From contig OZ025240.1 of the NCBI GenBank assembly GCA_964019155.1, positions 28,932,749-28,996,748 of the forward strand: a stretch of 64,000 nucleotides of DNA, written 5' to 3'. This DNA comes from Osedax fenrisi (lineage: Eukaryota > Annelida > Polychaeta > Sabellida > Siboglinidae). The notes beneath the pieces were generated by a model, which was not told the DNA's origin, made no database searches, and saw nothing but the letters and a program-made list of their open reading frames with translations. Shown piece by piece: positions 22,622-32,106 of this stretch. The translations under genes were made by a program, and so were the position numbers. How positions within the stretch are numbered: position 1 is the first letter of the stretch; each line of letters starts with the position of its first letter.

Positions 22622-22800
22622 AAATAAAATTATTTTTATTGAAGAGGTTTTTGCCATTTTGTTGAAGTTTTTAAAGGTGGATTCATCTCGTTCAGTTTCC
22701 GAAATAGTGGATGACCACAATTCACTGCTATGTTATGTTATAGATGAAGATGTAATAATTCTCACTCGAGTAAACTCTACTATAGTAGTTAATATATCTT
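22622..22800 (+). pseudogene. Exon-like open block, family not recognised
   Basis: An ATG-less plus-strand frame, GC-richer than its flanks, reads FIEEVFAILLKFLKVDSSRS and then VSEIVDDHNSLLCYVIDEDV before ending in TAA at about 22800. CGA|GTAAAC near 22768 could be a donor, and ATTGAAG near 22642 is a weak acceptor. It looks like coding sequence of a host or transposon gene, but I cannot name it. Confidence 0.35.
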
Positions 22801-22954
22801 AATAATGCATACTTCTTAATACTAGATATAAACCATTATACTATTTAAAATGGATATAGTGCATTGGTGACTAGTAGAATCTTTCTACCTAATTAGTGAA
22901 CTAGTTACAATGTTATTATTACATAACGAAGCCTAGTTAACCACCCGTTGTATA

Positions 22955-23050
22955 GATAATACCAGAGGAAGAAGAGGAATGCTATAGTCATACAGAAGAT
23001 ATATGATCGTATCAGCCCTGATTTCTACTCCGACCTATGGTACTGTTATA
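22955..23050 (+). other. Possible second exon-like patch
   Basis: A GC-richer block after ACCAG reads RNAIVIQKIYDRISPDFYSD in one frame before a stop. A competing frame is acidic. It may belong with the block at 22622, but the evidence is thin. Confidence 0.2.
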
Positions 23051-23320
23051 TTGTATCACCCCCATGAGTAGACATTCATCCGACCTCTGACCTCACATTT
23101 ATAGGTCACACAATCTACTGATTCAGAAGAGGTTGTTGGATTAAACTACAATACAGCGAAGGTTAGACAATACAATTATATTACGTAATCATTTAGTGGG
23201 TCATATACATTTAAATTTAGTTATAAAAAAGTTATTTCTCTAAATTTACAGTAGTTGTGATAATAGTGTTAGATATATTGCTCATCTAATGTCATTCTTG
23301 AACCCAGTGTAATATATGAC

Positions 23321-23700
23321 CAGGGTTGGCAAAAACCCCAAAAATCTAAGAAATATGTAAGAGGTTTTTCTATGGTTTTTGGGGTTTTTCTTTATCTTAA
23401 ATTTATAAATAAACAAATCAAGAAAAAATATTAAAAAAAAATATATACATTATATAAATTATATAATATAATAGTGTTGTAATATATATTAATATAATAC
23501 TATAAAGGTTAATGATATTTTAAATTGTAAAATGGCAAGTATTCTAGTAAATGATTTATATTATTATAAATAAATATAAATAATTAATATATATTTGAAA
23601 TATAATTATATTTATATACTTAATAATAATATTTATTTATTAAATCACATATAATAATAGCAGATATAAATAGACAGTATAATCAGTATAATATCCTCAG

Positions 23701-23737
<37 letters not shown>

Positions 23738-24488
23738 ATTGATTGATTGAAAGGTTATTTAAACACTTAAATAAATCATAAATGATTTCTCAAAAATGTA
23801 TATATAGAATACAAATAATAGATTAGGTAAAACAATAGATACCATTAATAATAATAAAATAAAATAGAATAAACCGTACGTAAATTAATAAATAAAATAA
23901 TAATGACAACAAATATTAGTAGGACAGGTTACCACCTGATATAAATTGTTGTATATATTTCATGGTTGTTTTATGCGATTTTCTGGATCTAATATAGGGT
24001 GGGAGTGAATTCCATAGTTTTGGACCATTATAACTCAGTGCCCGAGTATTCATTTTTGAGGGATGGAGAATCTCAATTACCCTCTAAGAGATAGAAGGGA
24101 ATATCTTTTACTAGAGAAGCAGAAATATAGGAGGGGCAATTCGAAGTGTATATTGAGGAATGAACAATAAATAGTATGCGATAAGCTGTTGTCAAATGGG
24201 AACCATGGAGGTAAGTGTTGGTATGAGGAAATAGAGGTATGCTCTCGAATACGTAGGTTATATGTTGTACGGATTGATGAATGAATAAAAGAGAGTAGGA
24301 TAGAGAGTATAAGAGAAGATTCATAAGGATCGAGGAAAAGTAATCTATACATGAGAGGGGATTAACTATAGTTTTAGTAAGAGATACAGTAATTGATTTT
24401 CGTATTTTTCTAATTCTAAATAGATGATAATTTGCAGATTTAGTGATGGCAGTAATATGAGGAATGAAGGAAAGAGTAGAATCAAAAA

Positions 24489-24526
<38 letters not shown>

Positions 24527-24687
24527 TTATTACTTACTTGTAAATTAATTTAAATGATATTAATTAATTATATACTAAAACCCAGAAATAATAATGAAAA
24601 CAAAAATGTAAAACCCCCAAAAAACCCAAAAACCCCTAAAATTATCAAAAGGTTTAAACCCAAAAACCCCTACTTCTGCCAACCCTG
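23321..24687. mobile_element. Non-autonomous hAT-type element with 8-bp TSD
   Basis: Both ends carry the inverted terminus CAGGGTTGGCA and then poly-A/C-rich sequence with AAAAACCCC runs. The element is flanked by an exact 8-bp duplication, TATATGAC, at 23313-23320 and 24688-24695. These are the marks of a hAT transposition. No transposase is encoded. Most of the interior is a LINE 3' fragment that inserted into it or was captured by it. Confidence 0.95.
23705..24535 (-). pseudogene. CR1/L2-like LINE 3' fragment nested in the hAT element
   Basis: Closely matches the 3' part of the LINE at 29090-29885, from the TGATTGATTGATTG tail through the stop codon into the RT C-terminus (frames covering WFPFDNS and IYTSNCPSYISASLV). 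It is bounded by TA microsatellites on both sides. Frameshifts and stops are present. Confidence 0.9.
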
Positions 24688-24704
24688 TATATGACAGAAA
24701 AGAT

Positions 24705-25050
24705 TTTTCTAAGGAAAGATATAACACTCATTCAAAATTGTGTAATTCGATTTTGTATACAAAATCAACAGTGCCACCTATATATGGTCAATTTTCGGAA
24801 ATTGTGTTTATTATGTAAATTCATATCAAACTATACACTTTTAAAACATATAATAATATGTTTTACATTATTAATATAATGAAGAATGAGTGTTTATTAA
24901 TAATATATTATATATAACAAAGCAATAGGATATGTTGGTTATAAATGCTATAGTATATATATATATATACATATCAATATGAGTAAAATCTAATTTATAT
25001 TGTATATAATTTAATAGAGCATTGAGAAAATTGTTGTATAGAAAATTTCT
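24705..25050 (+). repeat. Dispersed repeat B, copy 2
   Basis: Second copy of the 19200-19560 repeat. It directly follows the hAT target duplication, so the hAT element landed just upstream of this repeat. Confidence 0.9.
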
Positions 25051-25722
25051 GAATATATTTCTGAGCATTGAACTTTTAATAGACCATTGTATTGCCTACC
25101 ATTATACATGTAAATTCTTGAAGGTCATTAAAATTCATTAAGTGCATGAGCTATATGATACCCCCTTAAGAAACCCATTGTTTACCTATCTATTATATGT
25201 GAATACTGCACATATTTCACCAGACCTTAATGTTTTTAATATACATGTAATAATGCTATATGGTACACTACAGTAATAAGATATTTATAACATGATAGAT
25301 GAATGCTCCTGATGAATTTTGTTCATTGACGAATAATTAACAAATTTAATTTTGTTCAATTTTTAATAAATGTCTTATTTAGTTAAGATTAATGAAAGAA
25401 GTAACAAGATTAATTAAAATATTTTTTATAAATAATGTGTAAATTTGAATAATATGATACTTCTATAATATGTAATTTAAAATTTGTAATTTATGTGTAC
25501 ATCTAAAAGTACATTGATTTAATTATTATTATTTTATTTTATTAACTGAAAATGAAGTTGAATTATCAATAAAAAGTGAGGGATCTAGATTTTAATATAA
25601 GTATACAACACACACATACACACACACACACATATACATATATATATATATATATATGTAAAGCTATATGATATATTCTGCTGCAGAATCGACTAATAAA
25701 GGTCAAGTCCTTGTGATTGGAG
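25051..25722. other. AT-rich spacer with a (CA)n/(TA)n microsatellite
   Basis: The microsatellite is at about 25608-25657. Nothing else is recognised. Confidence 0.6.
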
Positions 25723-25893
25723 CTATTTACAGTCCAAACTCTTTATACGCCGCAGCCCATAGCTGGAAGATTCGATAGAGAGATCTGATTCGGAATACTG
25801 CATGAAAGGACCCGAGTAATGTAGGACCTTACTACTAGCATTAGCTTCATCAGTATGCCTTGCTTCTGTATCTATTTTACCTTTGCCATTCAT
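25723..25893 (-). CDS. Exon-like ORF (56 aa), family not recognised
   Basis: Minus-strand frame with balanced codon use and clearly higher GC than its flanks. It starts MNGKGKIDTEARHTDEANAS and continues KVLHYSGPFMQYSESDLSIE to a TAG stop. The frame is also open upstream for 13 codons (VIHEVAGYRITHI), with GTAGCAG as a possible acceptor, so it is more likely the last exon of a spliced gene than a complete one. Composition is polar and Ser/Glu-rich with no membrane segment. Confidence 0.4.
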   Translation of the reverse strand: MNGKGKIDTEARHTDEANASSKVLHYSGPFMQYSESDLSIESSSYGLRRIKSLDCK

Positions 25894-25939
25894 TATATGT
25901 GTTATACGGTAACCTGCTACTTCATGTATTACAATATAC

Positions 25940-26152
25940 CGTTGGTATCAATATGTCCAACTAGTTTCAAATAAACCAGAAATAAGCCATTCAAGTTTAT
26001 ATATTATAATAATGTATAAACTATAATAACTATTGAGTATCAAATATAAAATAACAATGGTACTATATTTAAAATCTTGATAACATAATATTTTTATAAA
26101 AATATAAAACATTTTCTTATAAAAGTATTACATATACTATATAAGTTATTGA
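25940..26152. other. AT-rich spacer
   Basis: No feature recognised between the exon-like block and the hAT MITE. Confidence 0.6.
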
Positions 26153-26160
26153 GTGCATAC

Positions 26161-26353
26161 TAGTGATGTAAATGATGCCGAGCCGAGATTTTTGATTATT
26201 TATGTAGAGCTTAGACTTTAATTTTCTTAAAAAAACCGAGCCCGAGCCGAGATGAGACTTTAGCCAAGCGAGCCCGAGCATAGTTAAGACTTTATGTAAC
26301 TGAGACTGAGACTGCATCGATGCTAGATTTGACTAGCATCATTTACATCACTA
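26161..26353. mobile_element. hAT-like MITE, 193 bp
   Basis: Terminal inverted repeats TAGTGATGTAAATGATGC are exact over 18 bases. Flanks GTGCATAC and GTGCACAC form an 8-bp target duplication with one mismatch. The interior has GAGCCCGAGCCGAGAT-like repeats and no coding capacity. Confidence 0.9.
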
Positions 26354-26701
26354 GTGCACACATTAGCTTAACTATATTGATTATCCAATTAATTTATGAT
26401 ACCATCCTAACATATATACATTGATTTATAATGTTATATAACTTCTAACCTATATTACTGATTTCAAAATTTAAAAAAATTATGTTTTGACTTTTAAATA
26501 TTGCTTATAATTATTATGATAGGTGGTCTTATACAAATACAAATAGAATAGCCCAACTTTATATTAGTTTTATATTTGTTTATAAATTTAATTCTTTCAC
26601 TTATTTTTCAATTTACTTTCATCATTTTCTTTTTATTATTCGCTTTTAATTATATTATTTATATTTTTTAAAGATATTATTTACACTAATGTGTAGTGTT
26701 A

Positions 26702-26860
26702 GGGTGCGTTCGCGGTTGCCTATAAGGGGTACAGAATCGATTCTGTAGTGCAGAATGCTAATATTATAGCGTTCGCGGTTACCACAAGTGCGTCCGCGGT
26801 TACACTTATTCTTTAGGTGAAGAATCGATTATGTAGGTGCAGAATGTACTACTATTTAGT
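26702..26860. repeat. Left terminal region of the Harbinger-like element
   Basis: TIR GGGTGCGTTCGCGGTTG plus two further GCGTTCGCGGTTAC-like copies within 110 bases, and AGAATCGATT motifs. Repeated subterminal motifs of this kind are usual transposase-binding sites; that role is inferred. Confidence 0.85.
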
Positions 26861-27178
26861 ATTATATTTATATGTATTTCCCGAAATCGCAGATCTTTGG
26901 ATATTTATATTAAAAATTTTTTATTTCAAAATTTAAAATTTATCACGTTTATAGTGTTTAATAGTATATTCTCTAAACTATAACGTTATATTTTTTTAAT
27001 ATAACAAAATGTCAATGTTAGTAATTATTTATTTTTATTTTATTATCTAAACCATAACGATATCATTTTTAATATAACAAATTTTTTATTTTAAAATGAT
27101 CACGTTTATTATAAACTTTATAGTGTTTAATATTATATTATTTAAATCCCCCCAGATCTAATTATTCTGTTGAGTAAC

Positions 27179-27721
27179 TCATTGTGTAAGTAGTATGTTA
27201 GTTTCAGTCAGTAATGTATTTTGTTTTTTAGTAGTCTCGTGTAAATTATGTATGGATTCTACAATTTCATTATTGGATATTTTAGCTTCATTTAGCAAAT
27301 GCGAATTTAATCTTCGCCTCTTTCTATTTGATTGTATGAAGGAAGATGATATAGGTGTAATTACAGGACTACTGAGGAATGAAGTTGATGGACAAGATGG
27401 TATAGGGCTAGAGGGTAGCGATGGAATAGGGCTACAATGGTGTGATGAGATAGGGCTCGAAGGTAGCGATGGAATAGGGCTAGAGGGGTGTGATAATATA
27501 GGACTAGAGGGTAGCGATGGAATATGGCTAGAGGGGTGTGATGGGATGGCACTAGAGAGTATGTTACTTGACGTGGATGGTAATTCAAATTGAATACCGG
27601 ATCCCATTTCATTGACTGGATCCTGCAATGGCCTAGATCCCAGATGTTCATCCATCTCTTCAAAAAATGGACATGATGGCACATCTGTCGATTGGCCGCT
27701 TCTCTGAAGTGCATTTTTCCT
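27179..27721 (-). CDS. Myb/SANT-like Harbinger partner protein, exon 2
   Basis: The exon starts after a good acceptor, TTTTTTAAACAG, in phase 0 with the first exon. It reads RKNALQRSGQSTDVPSCPFF and then EEMDEHLGSRP, the conserved linker after the Myb-like domain in Harbinger-associated and related trihelix proteins. A long Ser/Pro-rich stretch with SHPSSPIPSLPSSPI-type repeats follows, then a basic RKRRR and a heptad-like coiled coil (HNLHETTKKQNTLLTE) before the stop. It is 181 codons including the stop, with no breaks. The Pro/Ser repeats are coded by a small internal minisatellite and may vary in length. Confidence 0.8.
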   Translation of the reverse strand, partial: RKNALQRSGQSTDVPSCPFFEEMDEHLGSRPLQDPVNEMGSGIQFELPSTSSNILSSAIPSHPSSHIPSLPSSPILSHPSSPIPSLPSSPISSHHCSPIPSLPSSPIPSCPSTSFLSSPVITPISSSFIQSNRKRRRLNSHLLNEAKISNNEIVESIHNLHETTKKQNTLLTETNILLTQ

Positions 27722-27803
27722 CTGTTTAAAAAATAATATATGTTAAAAACTATCAAATATTAGATTTCAGTATGTCCAAACAAAGACATTGTATATAAAG
27801 TAT

Positions 27804-27805
<2 letters not shown>

Positions 27806-27864
<59 letters not shown>
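27806..27864. repeat. (TA)n microsatellite in the Harbinger intron
   Basis: Pure TA run. Confidence 0.97.
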
Positions 27865-27872
<8 letters not shown>

Positions 27873-28063
27873 GAATATAGATAGCTTTGATACAATAACT
27901 TTATTTTTACCTAACTGCACTTTAGTACAGAATATCTTATATATATATATATAATATATATTATATATAGTTCTATTATGCATCTTATGTGAGTTTATAC
28001 AATATATGTATAAGTGATCTAAATGAATAGTAAATATGACTTTTAATAGCTTCAAATTAAACT

Positions 28064-28575
28064 AGTATTTGAAATGCCGAGACAGTTATTTGTGAACTCG
28101 CAACTAGTATTTGAAATGCCGAAACAGTTATTTGTGATCACAAAACTAGTATTTGAAATGCCGAAACAGTTATTTGTGATCACAAAACTAGTATTTGAAA
28201 TGCCGAAACAGTTATTTTTGATCATAAAACTAGTATTTGAAATGCCGAAACATTATTTGTGATCACAAAACTAGTATTTGAAATGCCGAAACAGTTATTT
28301 GTGATCACAAAACTAGTATTTGAAATGCCGAAACAGTTATTTGTGATCACAAAACTAGTATTTGAAATGCCGAGACAGTTATTTGTGAACTCGCAACTAG
28401 TATTTGAAATGCCGAAACAGTTATTTGTGATCACAAAACTAGTATTTGAAATGCCGATACTGTTATTTGTGATCACAAAACTAGTATTTGAAATGCCGAT
28501 ACTGTTATTTGTGAACTCGCAACTAGTATTTGAAATGCCGAAACAGTTATTCGTGATCACAAAACTAGTATTTGT
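28064..28575. repeat. 42-bp minisatellite (about 12 copies)
   Basis: The unit begins ACTAGTATTTGAAATGCCGA. As 42 is a multiple of three and no stop occurs, it is open on plus (LVFEMPKQLFVITK repeats) and on minus (NTSFVITNNCFGIS repeats). Two sub-types alternate: units with GTGATCACAAA and units with GTGAACTCGCA. It is inside the Harbinger intron. Confidence 0.97.
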
Positions 28576-29089
28576 AATTTAATTTTTAAATCTGTAATTA
28601 AATATTCTACAGAATCAAATATATACCCAGATTTAATAAATATCCATATTAAACATGAGGATCATAGGGTGGCTTTAAGAAATCTAATAATACAGAAATT
28701 TATGAAAAATCTAATGCATCAAGTCATTACATAATTATATGAAGCAAGAAAGGGAATTACCATTAGAAAAACATACAAGAAAATGGATCATTTTAACAAT
28801 CAATAAACTTATTAATAAACGGTTTTGTACATACTTTAACATAGATAATATAGTCTAACTTATATAAGTTACATATGTAACTCTAATGTACATATACACT
28901 TTGTGTTTTAAAAAACGATCTGCATATATTATTTTGCTGTCAACTGATATTAAATATATATTTATATTATATATATAACATTGATATCCACCATATATAT
29001 ATATATACAATATTATATACATATGATGAATTATATGTATATTCTCAGTATATTCTCAGTATAGACACGTTAATAAAATAATAATAAAG
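28576..29089. other. AT-rich intron segment
   Basis: A plus-strand frame after TTCTACAG (about 28610-28730) reads ESNIYPDLINIHIKHEDHR and ends in TAA. It is not recognised and may be chance. Confidence 0.4.
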
Positions 29090-29271
29090 TATATTGATTG
29101 ATTGAATGTTTATTTAGACACTTAAATAAATCATAAATGATTTCTCAAAGGTGTATATAATAGAATACAAATAATAAAAGTAGGTAAACAATAAATACCA
29201 ATAATAATAATACAATAAAATAGAATAAGCCGTACGGAAATTAATTAATAAAATAATAATGACAAACAATA

Positions 29272-32103
29272 TTAATAATTCAGGTTACCACCTGAGATCA
29301 ATTGTTGTATATATTTCATGAATGTTTTATGCGATTTTATGGATCTAATATAGGGCGGGAGTGAATTCCATAGCTTAGGACCAATATAACTCAGTGCCCG
29401 AGTATTCATTTTTGAGGGACGTAGAATAGGGGTAGATAGAAGGTGAGATGCATGGTTTCTAAGTGATGGAAGGGGAGCTCTTTGTACTAGAGAAGCAGAA
29501 ATATATGAAGGGCAATTTGAAGAGTATATTGAGGAATGAACAATAGATAATATGCGATAAGCAGAGCGTTTGTTAAATGTGAACCATGGAGATATGTGTT
29601 GGTATGAGGAAGTAGAGGAATGATCTCGAATATGTAGGTTATATGTTGTACGGATTGATGAACGAATAACTCGATTTAAGGGAGAGATAGATGATAATGG
29701 AATATTTATAAGGATTGAGGAACAGTAATCTATGCGTGAGAGTACAAGGGAATTAACTAGAGTTTTAGTAAGAGATACAGTAATTGATTTTCGTATTTTT
29801 CTAATTCTAAATAGATGATAATTTGCAGATTTAGTGATGGCAGTAATATGAGGAATGAAGGAAAGTGTAGAATCAAAAAGTACACCTAAGTTAGATGCAG
29901 TAGGAGAAGGAGATATTACAATATTATCAATAAGAAAAGGAGGGAAGTAAGTTGGTGATGGAGAAAGATTCAACAATGTAGTTTTGGAAGTATTAAGGAG
30001 AAGATTATTAGAAATAAGCCATTCTTTAATGTCATTAGCACAATTAGAGAGTTGATTATTGAGACCTGGTGATGAATTAGTTGGAAGAAACATATATAGT
30101 TGTATGTCATCTGCATAAAGATGGTAATATATATTTGGATATTTAGATATTATGGATGATAATGGGTATAAATAAATTGAGAAAAGTGAAGGACCGAGTA
30201 CTGATCCCTGGGGAACACCATATTTCATATGAGAAGGGGAAGAAAAAGAATTATATATTTTTACACTGCTACTACGGTCAAATAGATATGAAGTAAACCA
30301 TGAGAGGGCAAGGTCTCTAACTCCAAGCAGGTGTAGACGGGACAGTAGAATTTTGTGATCAAGCGTATCGAAAGCACTGGATATGTCCAGCATTACTAGT
30401 TGACAGCAGTTTTTAGTATTAAGGGTAGAAGTGATTACATCAATTACGTTTAGTAGTGCTGTTTCTGTGGAGTGTCCTCGGCGAAAGCCACTTTGTTGAG
30501 GAATATGGAGATTATTGGCGGTTAAATATGAGATTAGTTGACGAGAGACAACTCTTTCCAAAATTTTACTCACCAAAGGTAGCTGAGAAATTGGGTGATA
30601 ATTGAGAAGTGAATCAGGATCGAGTGAAGGTTTTTTAAGAATGGGAGTGATTATTGCTTGTTTAAAAATTGAAGGGACAGTACCGGAATTTAGGGAATAT
30701 GAGATGATGTTACAGATAGTTGGACATAGATAATCGGAGTAAAGTTTAAAAATAGATAGTGGAACAGGATCGGAGGGAGATATCGAAGAGGATGCATTTA
30801 GTAGTTTAGATATGAGAGATATATGTGGCGGACGAAAAAAACTTAAGAAAACAGATATAGGTGGGGTAACTTTGATTGAAGGATAATTGGCAGTAAGGGT
30901 ATGGTTATTGATCTTTATTATGATGGAGTCAATCTTATTAGAAAATGTTTTGGAGAAAAGACAGCTTAATTGTAATGGAGAAATGTTAATTATAGATGGT
31001 AGTAATGCTGGTTTTGGGGGAGATAACAACTTATTAGCTAGTCTGAAAAGTCGTCGGTTATCAGAAGCAAGATCATTTATAACCTGAGTGTAATAGCTAG
31101 ATTTGGCATAGGAAATTGCTAATTTGTAGATCTTACGTTGCTCAATGAATGAAGCTCTAGAAGATGAAGATCTCAAGGATATGTATGTTCTTTCAGATTT
31201 ACGAAGTGATCGTTTCAAGGACATGAGGTGGGAAGTAAACCATGGGGTATCAGGATGTAGAGTTACTGATATAGTTTTTGAAGGCGCATGTTTATCGAGA
31301 AGATGGGATAGTATGGAATTTAATACAACTGGAGAATAACAGTAGTCACCTAAAGCAGAATGTAAGTCAGCTAAGAATTTCATGGAATTAATTTTCTTAA
31401 TGGGTCTGTATGTAATACGTGTTTTCTGATTAAGAGTGATAGTAAAGTTAGTTTTGAATGAGATAAGGAAGTGATCGGAAAGTAGATCAAGCCTAGAAAT
31501 ATTACTCACCACGAGTTCAGAATGGAGAGAACTGGAGAATACAAGATCAATAATATTGCCATTTATATGAGTTGGGAAATTGACATGTTGTGATAGGGAT
31601 AATGAATGTGTTAAATTAGTGAACATAATATGTGGATTTGAGGTAGCATTAAAATGATAGTTGAAATCACCAAGTATAATAGGGTGGTATGTGGGTGAAC
31701 TAATGAGATCAGTAGCAAGATCGTTAAACTCACTTAGAAAGGAAGCGAATTCTGGTTTTGGCGTTCTATAAATGACAGTAATGGATATAGATTTGTGTTT
31801 TTGGGTGAATGATATGGTTAAGCAGTCAGAGTAGGAGAGGTTATGGGATATGGATATACATGGTAAAGGTAGAGAAGTTTTTACGAGGAAGCCAACCCCA
31901 CCACCACGACCTGATAATCGTGGCGATAAGATTAATGTATAACCAAAATTGTGAAATAGGGCAAATATGTCGGAATCATCTTGAGAGATCCATGTTTCCG
32001 TTAAAGCAATAATACTGAAATTGCACTTTTTAAGGAATGGTAATAAGAGTGAGGCATTGGAACGAAGAGAACGAATATTTATTAGGGCAATGTGTTCAGA
32101 TAG
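29272..32103 (-). CDS. LINE ORF2: APE endonuclease and reverse transcriptase (943 aa)
   Basis: Read from the codon after the ORF1 TGA. The endonuclease domain (about residues 1-230) shows NIRSL, LTETW, GRGGGVG, IYRTP and GDFN, then SDHFLI. The reverse transcriptase (about 400-750) shows FRRGHSTETALL, LDISSAFDTLDH, GVPQGSVLGP and the catalytic YADDIQLY, followed by LGVLFD. The C-terminal part has SRIDYCSS and IGPKLWNSLP before the stop. These belong to the CR1/L2 group. It nicks DNA and copies element RNA at the target. There is no Met codon in the first 159 codons: the first ATG (31626) lies after GDFN, so independent initiation would delete much of the endonuclease. Expression by readthrough of the ORF1 stop is the simplest explanation. 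Confidence 0.93.
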   Translation of the reverse strand, partial: LSEHIALINIRSLRSNASLLLPFLKKCNFSIIALTETWISQDDSDIFALFHNFGYTLILSPRLSGRGGGVGFLVKTSLPLPCISISHNLSYSDCLTISFTQKHKSISITVIYRTPKPEFASFLSEFNDLATDLISSPTYHPIILGDFNYHFNATSNPHIMFTNLTHSLSLSQHVNFPTHINGNIIDLVFSSSLHSELVVSNISRLDLLSDHFLISFKTNFTITLNQKTRITYRPIKKINSMKFLADLHSALGDYCYSPVVLNSILSHLLDKHAPSKTISVTLHPDTPWFTSHLMSLKRSLRKSERTYISLRSSSSRASFIEQRKIYKLAISYAKSSYYTQVINDLASDNRRLFRLANKLLSPPKPALLPSIINISPLQLSCLFSKTFSNKIDSIIIKINNHTLTANYPSIKVTPPISVFLSFFRPPHISLISKLLNASSSISPSDPVPLSIFKLYSDYLCPTICNIISYSLNSGTVPSIFKQAIITPILKKPSLDPDSLLNYHPISQLPLVSKILERVVSRQLISYLTANNLHIPQQSGFRRGHSTETALLNVIDVITSTLNTKNCCQLVMLDISSAFDTLDHKILLSRLHLLGVRDLALSWFTSYLFDRSSSVKIYNSFSSPSHMKYGVPQGSVLGPSLFSIYLYPLSSIISKYPNIYYHLYADDIQLYMFLPTNSSPGLNNQLSNCANDIKEWLISNNLLLNTSKTTLLNLSPSPTYFPPFLIDNIVISPSPTASNLGVLFDSTLSFIPHITAITKSANYHLFRIRKIRKSITVSLTKTLVNSLVLSRIDYCSSILINIPLSSISPLNRVIRSSIRTTYNLHIRDHSSTSSYQHISPWFTFNKRSAYRILSIVHSSIYSSNCPSYISASLVQRAPLPSLRNHASHLLSTPILRPSKMNTRALSYIGPKLWNSLPPYIRSIKSHKTFMKYIQQLISGGNLNY

Positions 32104-32106
32104 TCA
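32101..32106 (-). promoter_or_regulatory. Candidate readthrough stop, TGA CTA, between LINE ORF1 and ORF2
   Basis: The minus strand reads GCA TGA CTA TCT GAA. UGA followed by CUA is the best known readthrough-prone context in animal genes. ORF1 and ORF2 are in the same frame, with nothing but this codon between them. Confidence 0.6.

Noticed and set aside
26117..26317. 66-aa minus-strand ORF
   Set aside because: Runs across the hAT MITE and its GAGCC repeats; no coding signal of its own.
27195..27593. Plus-strand ORF with EGSDGIGLEG repeats
   Set aside because: Shadow of the Pro/Ser-repeat exon on the minus strand, which has splice sites and domain logic.
28074..28582. LVFEMPKQLFVITK-repeat protein
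   Set aside because: Minisatellite artefact; open on both strands with no unique sequence or supported start.
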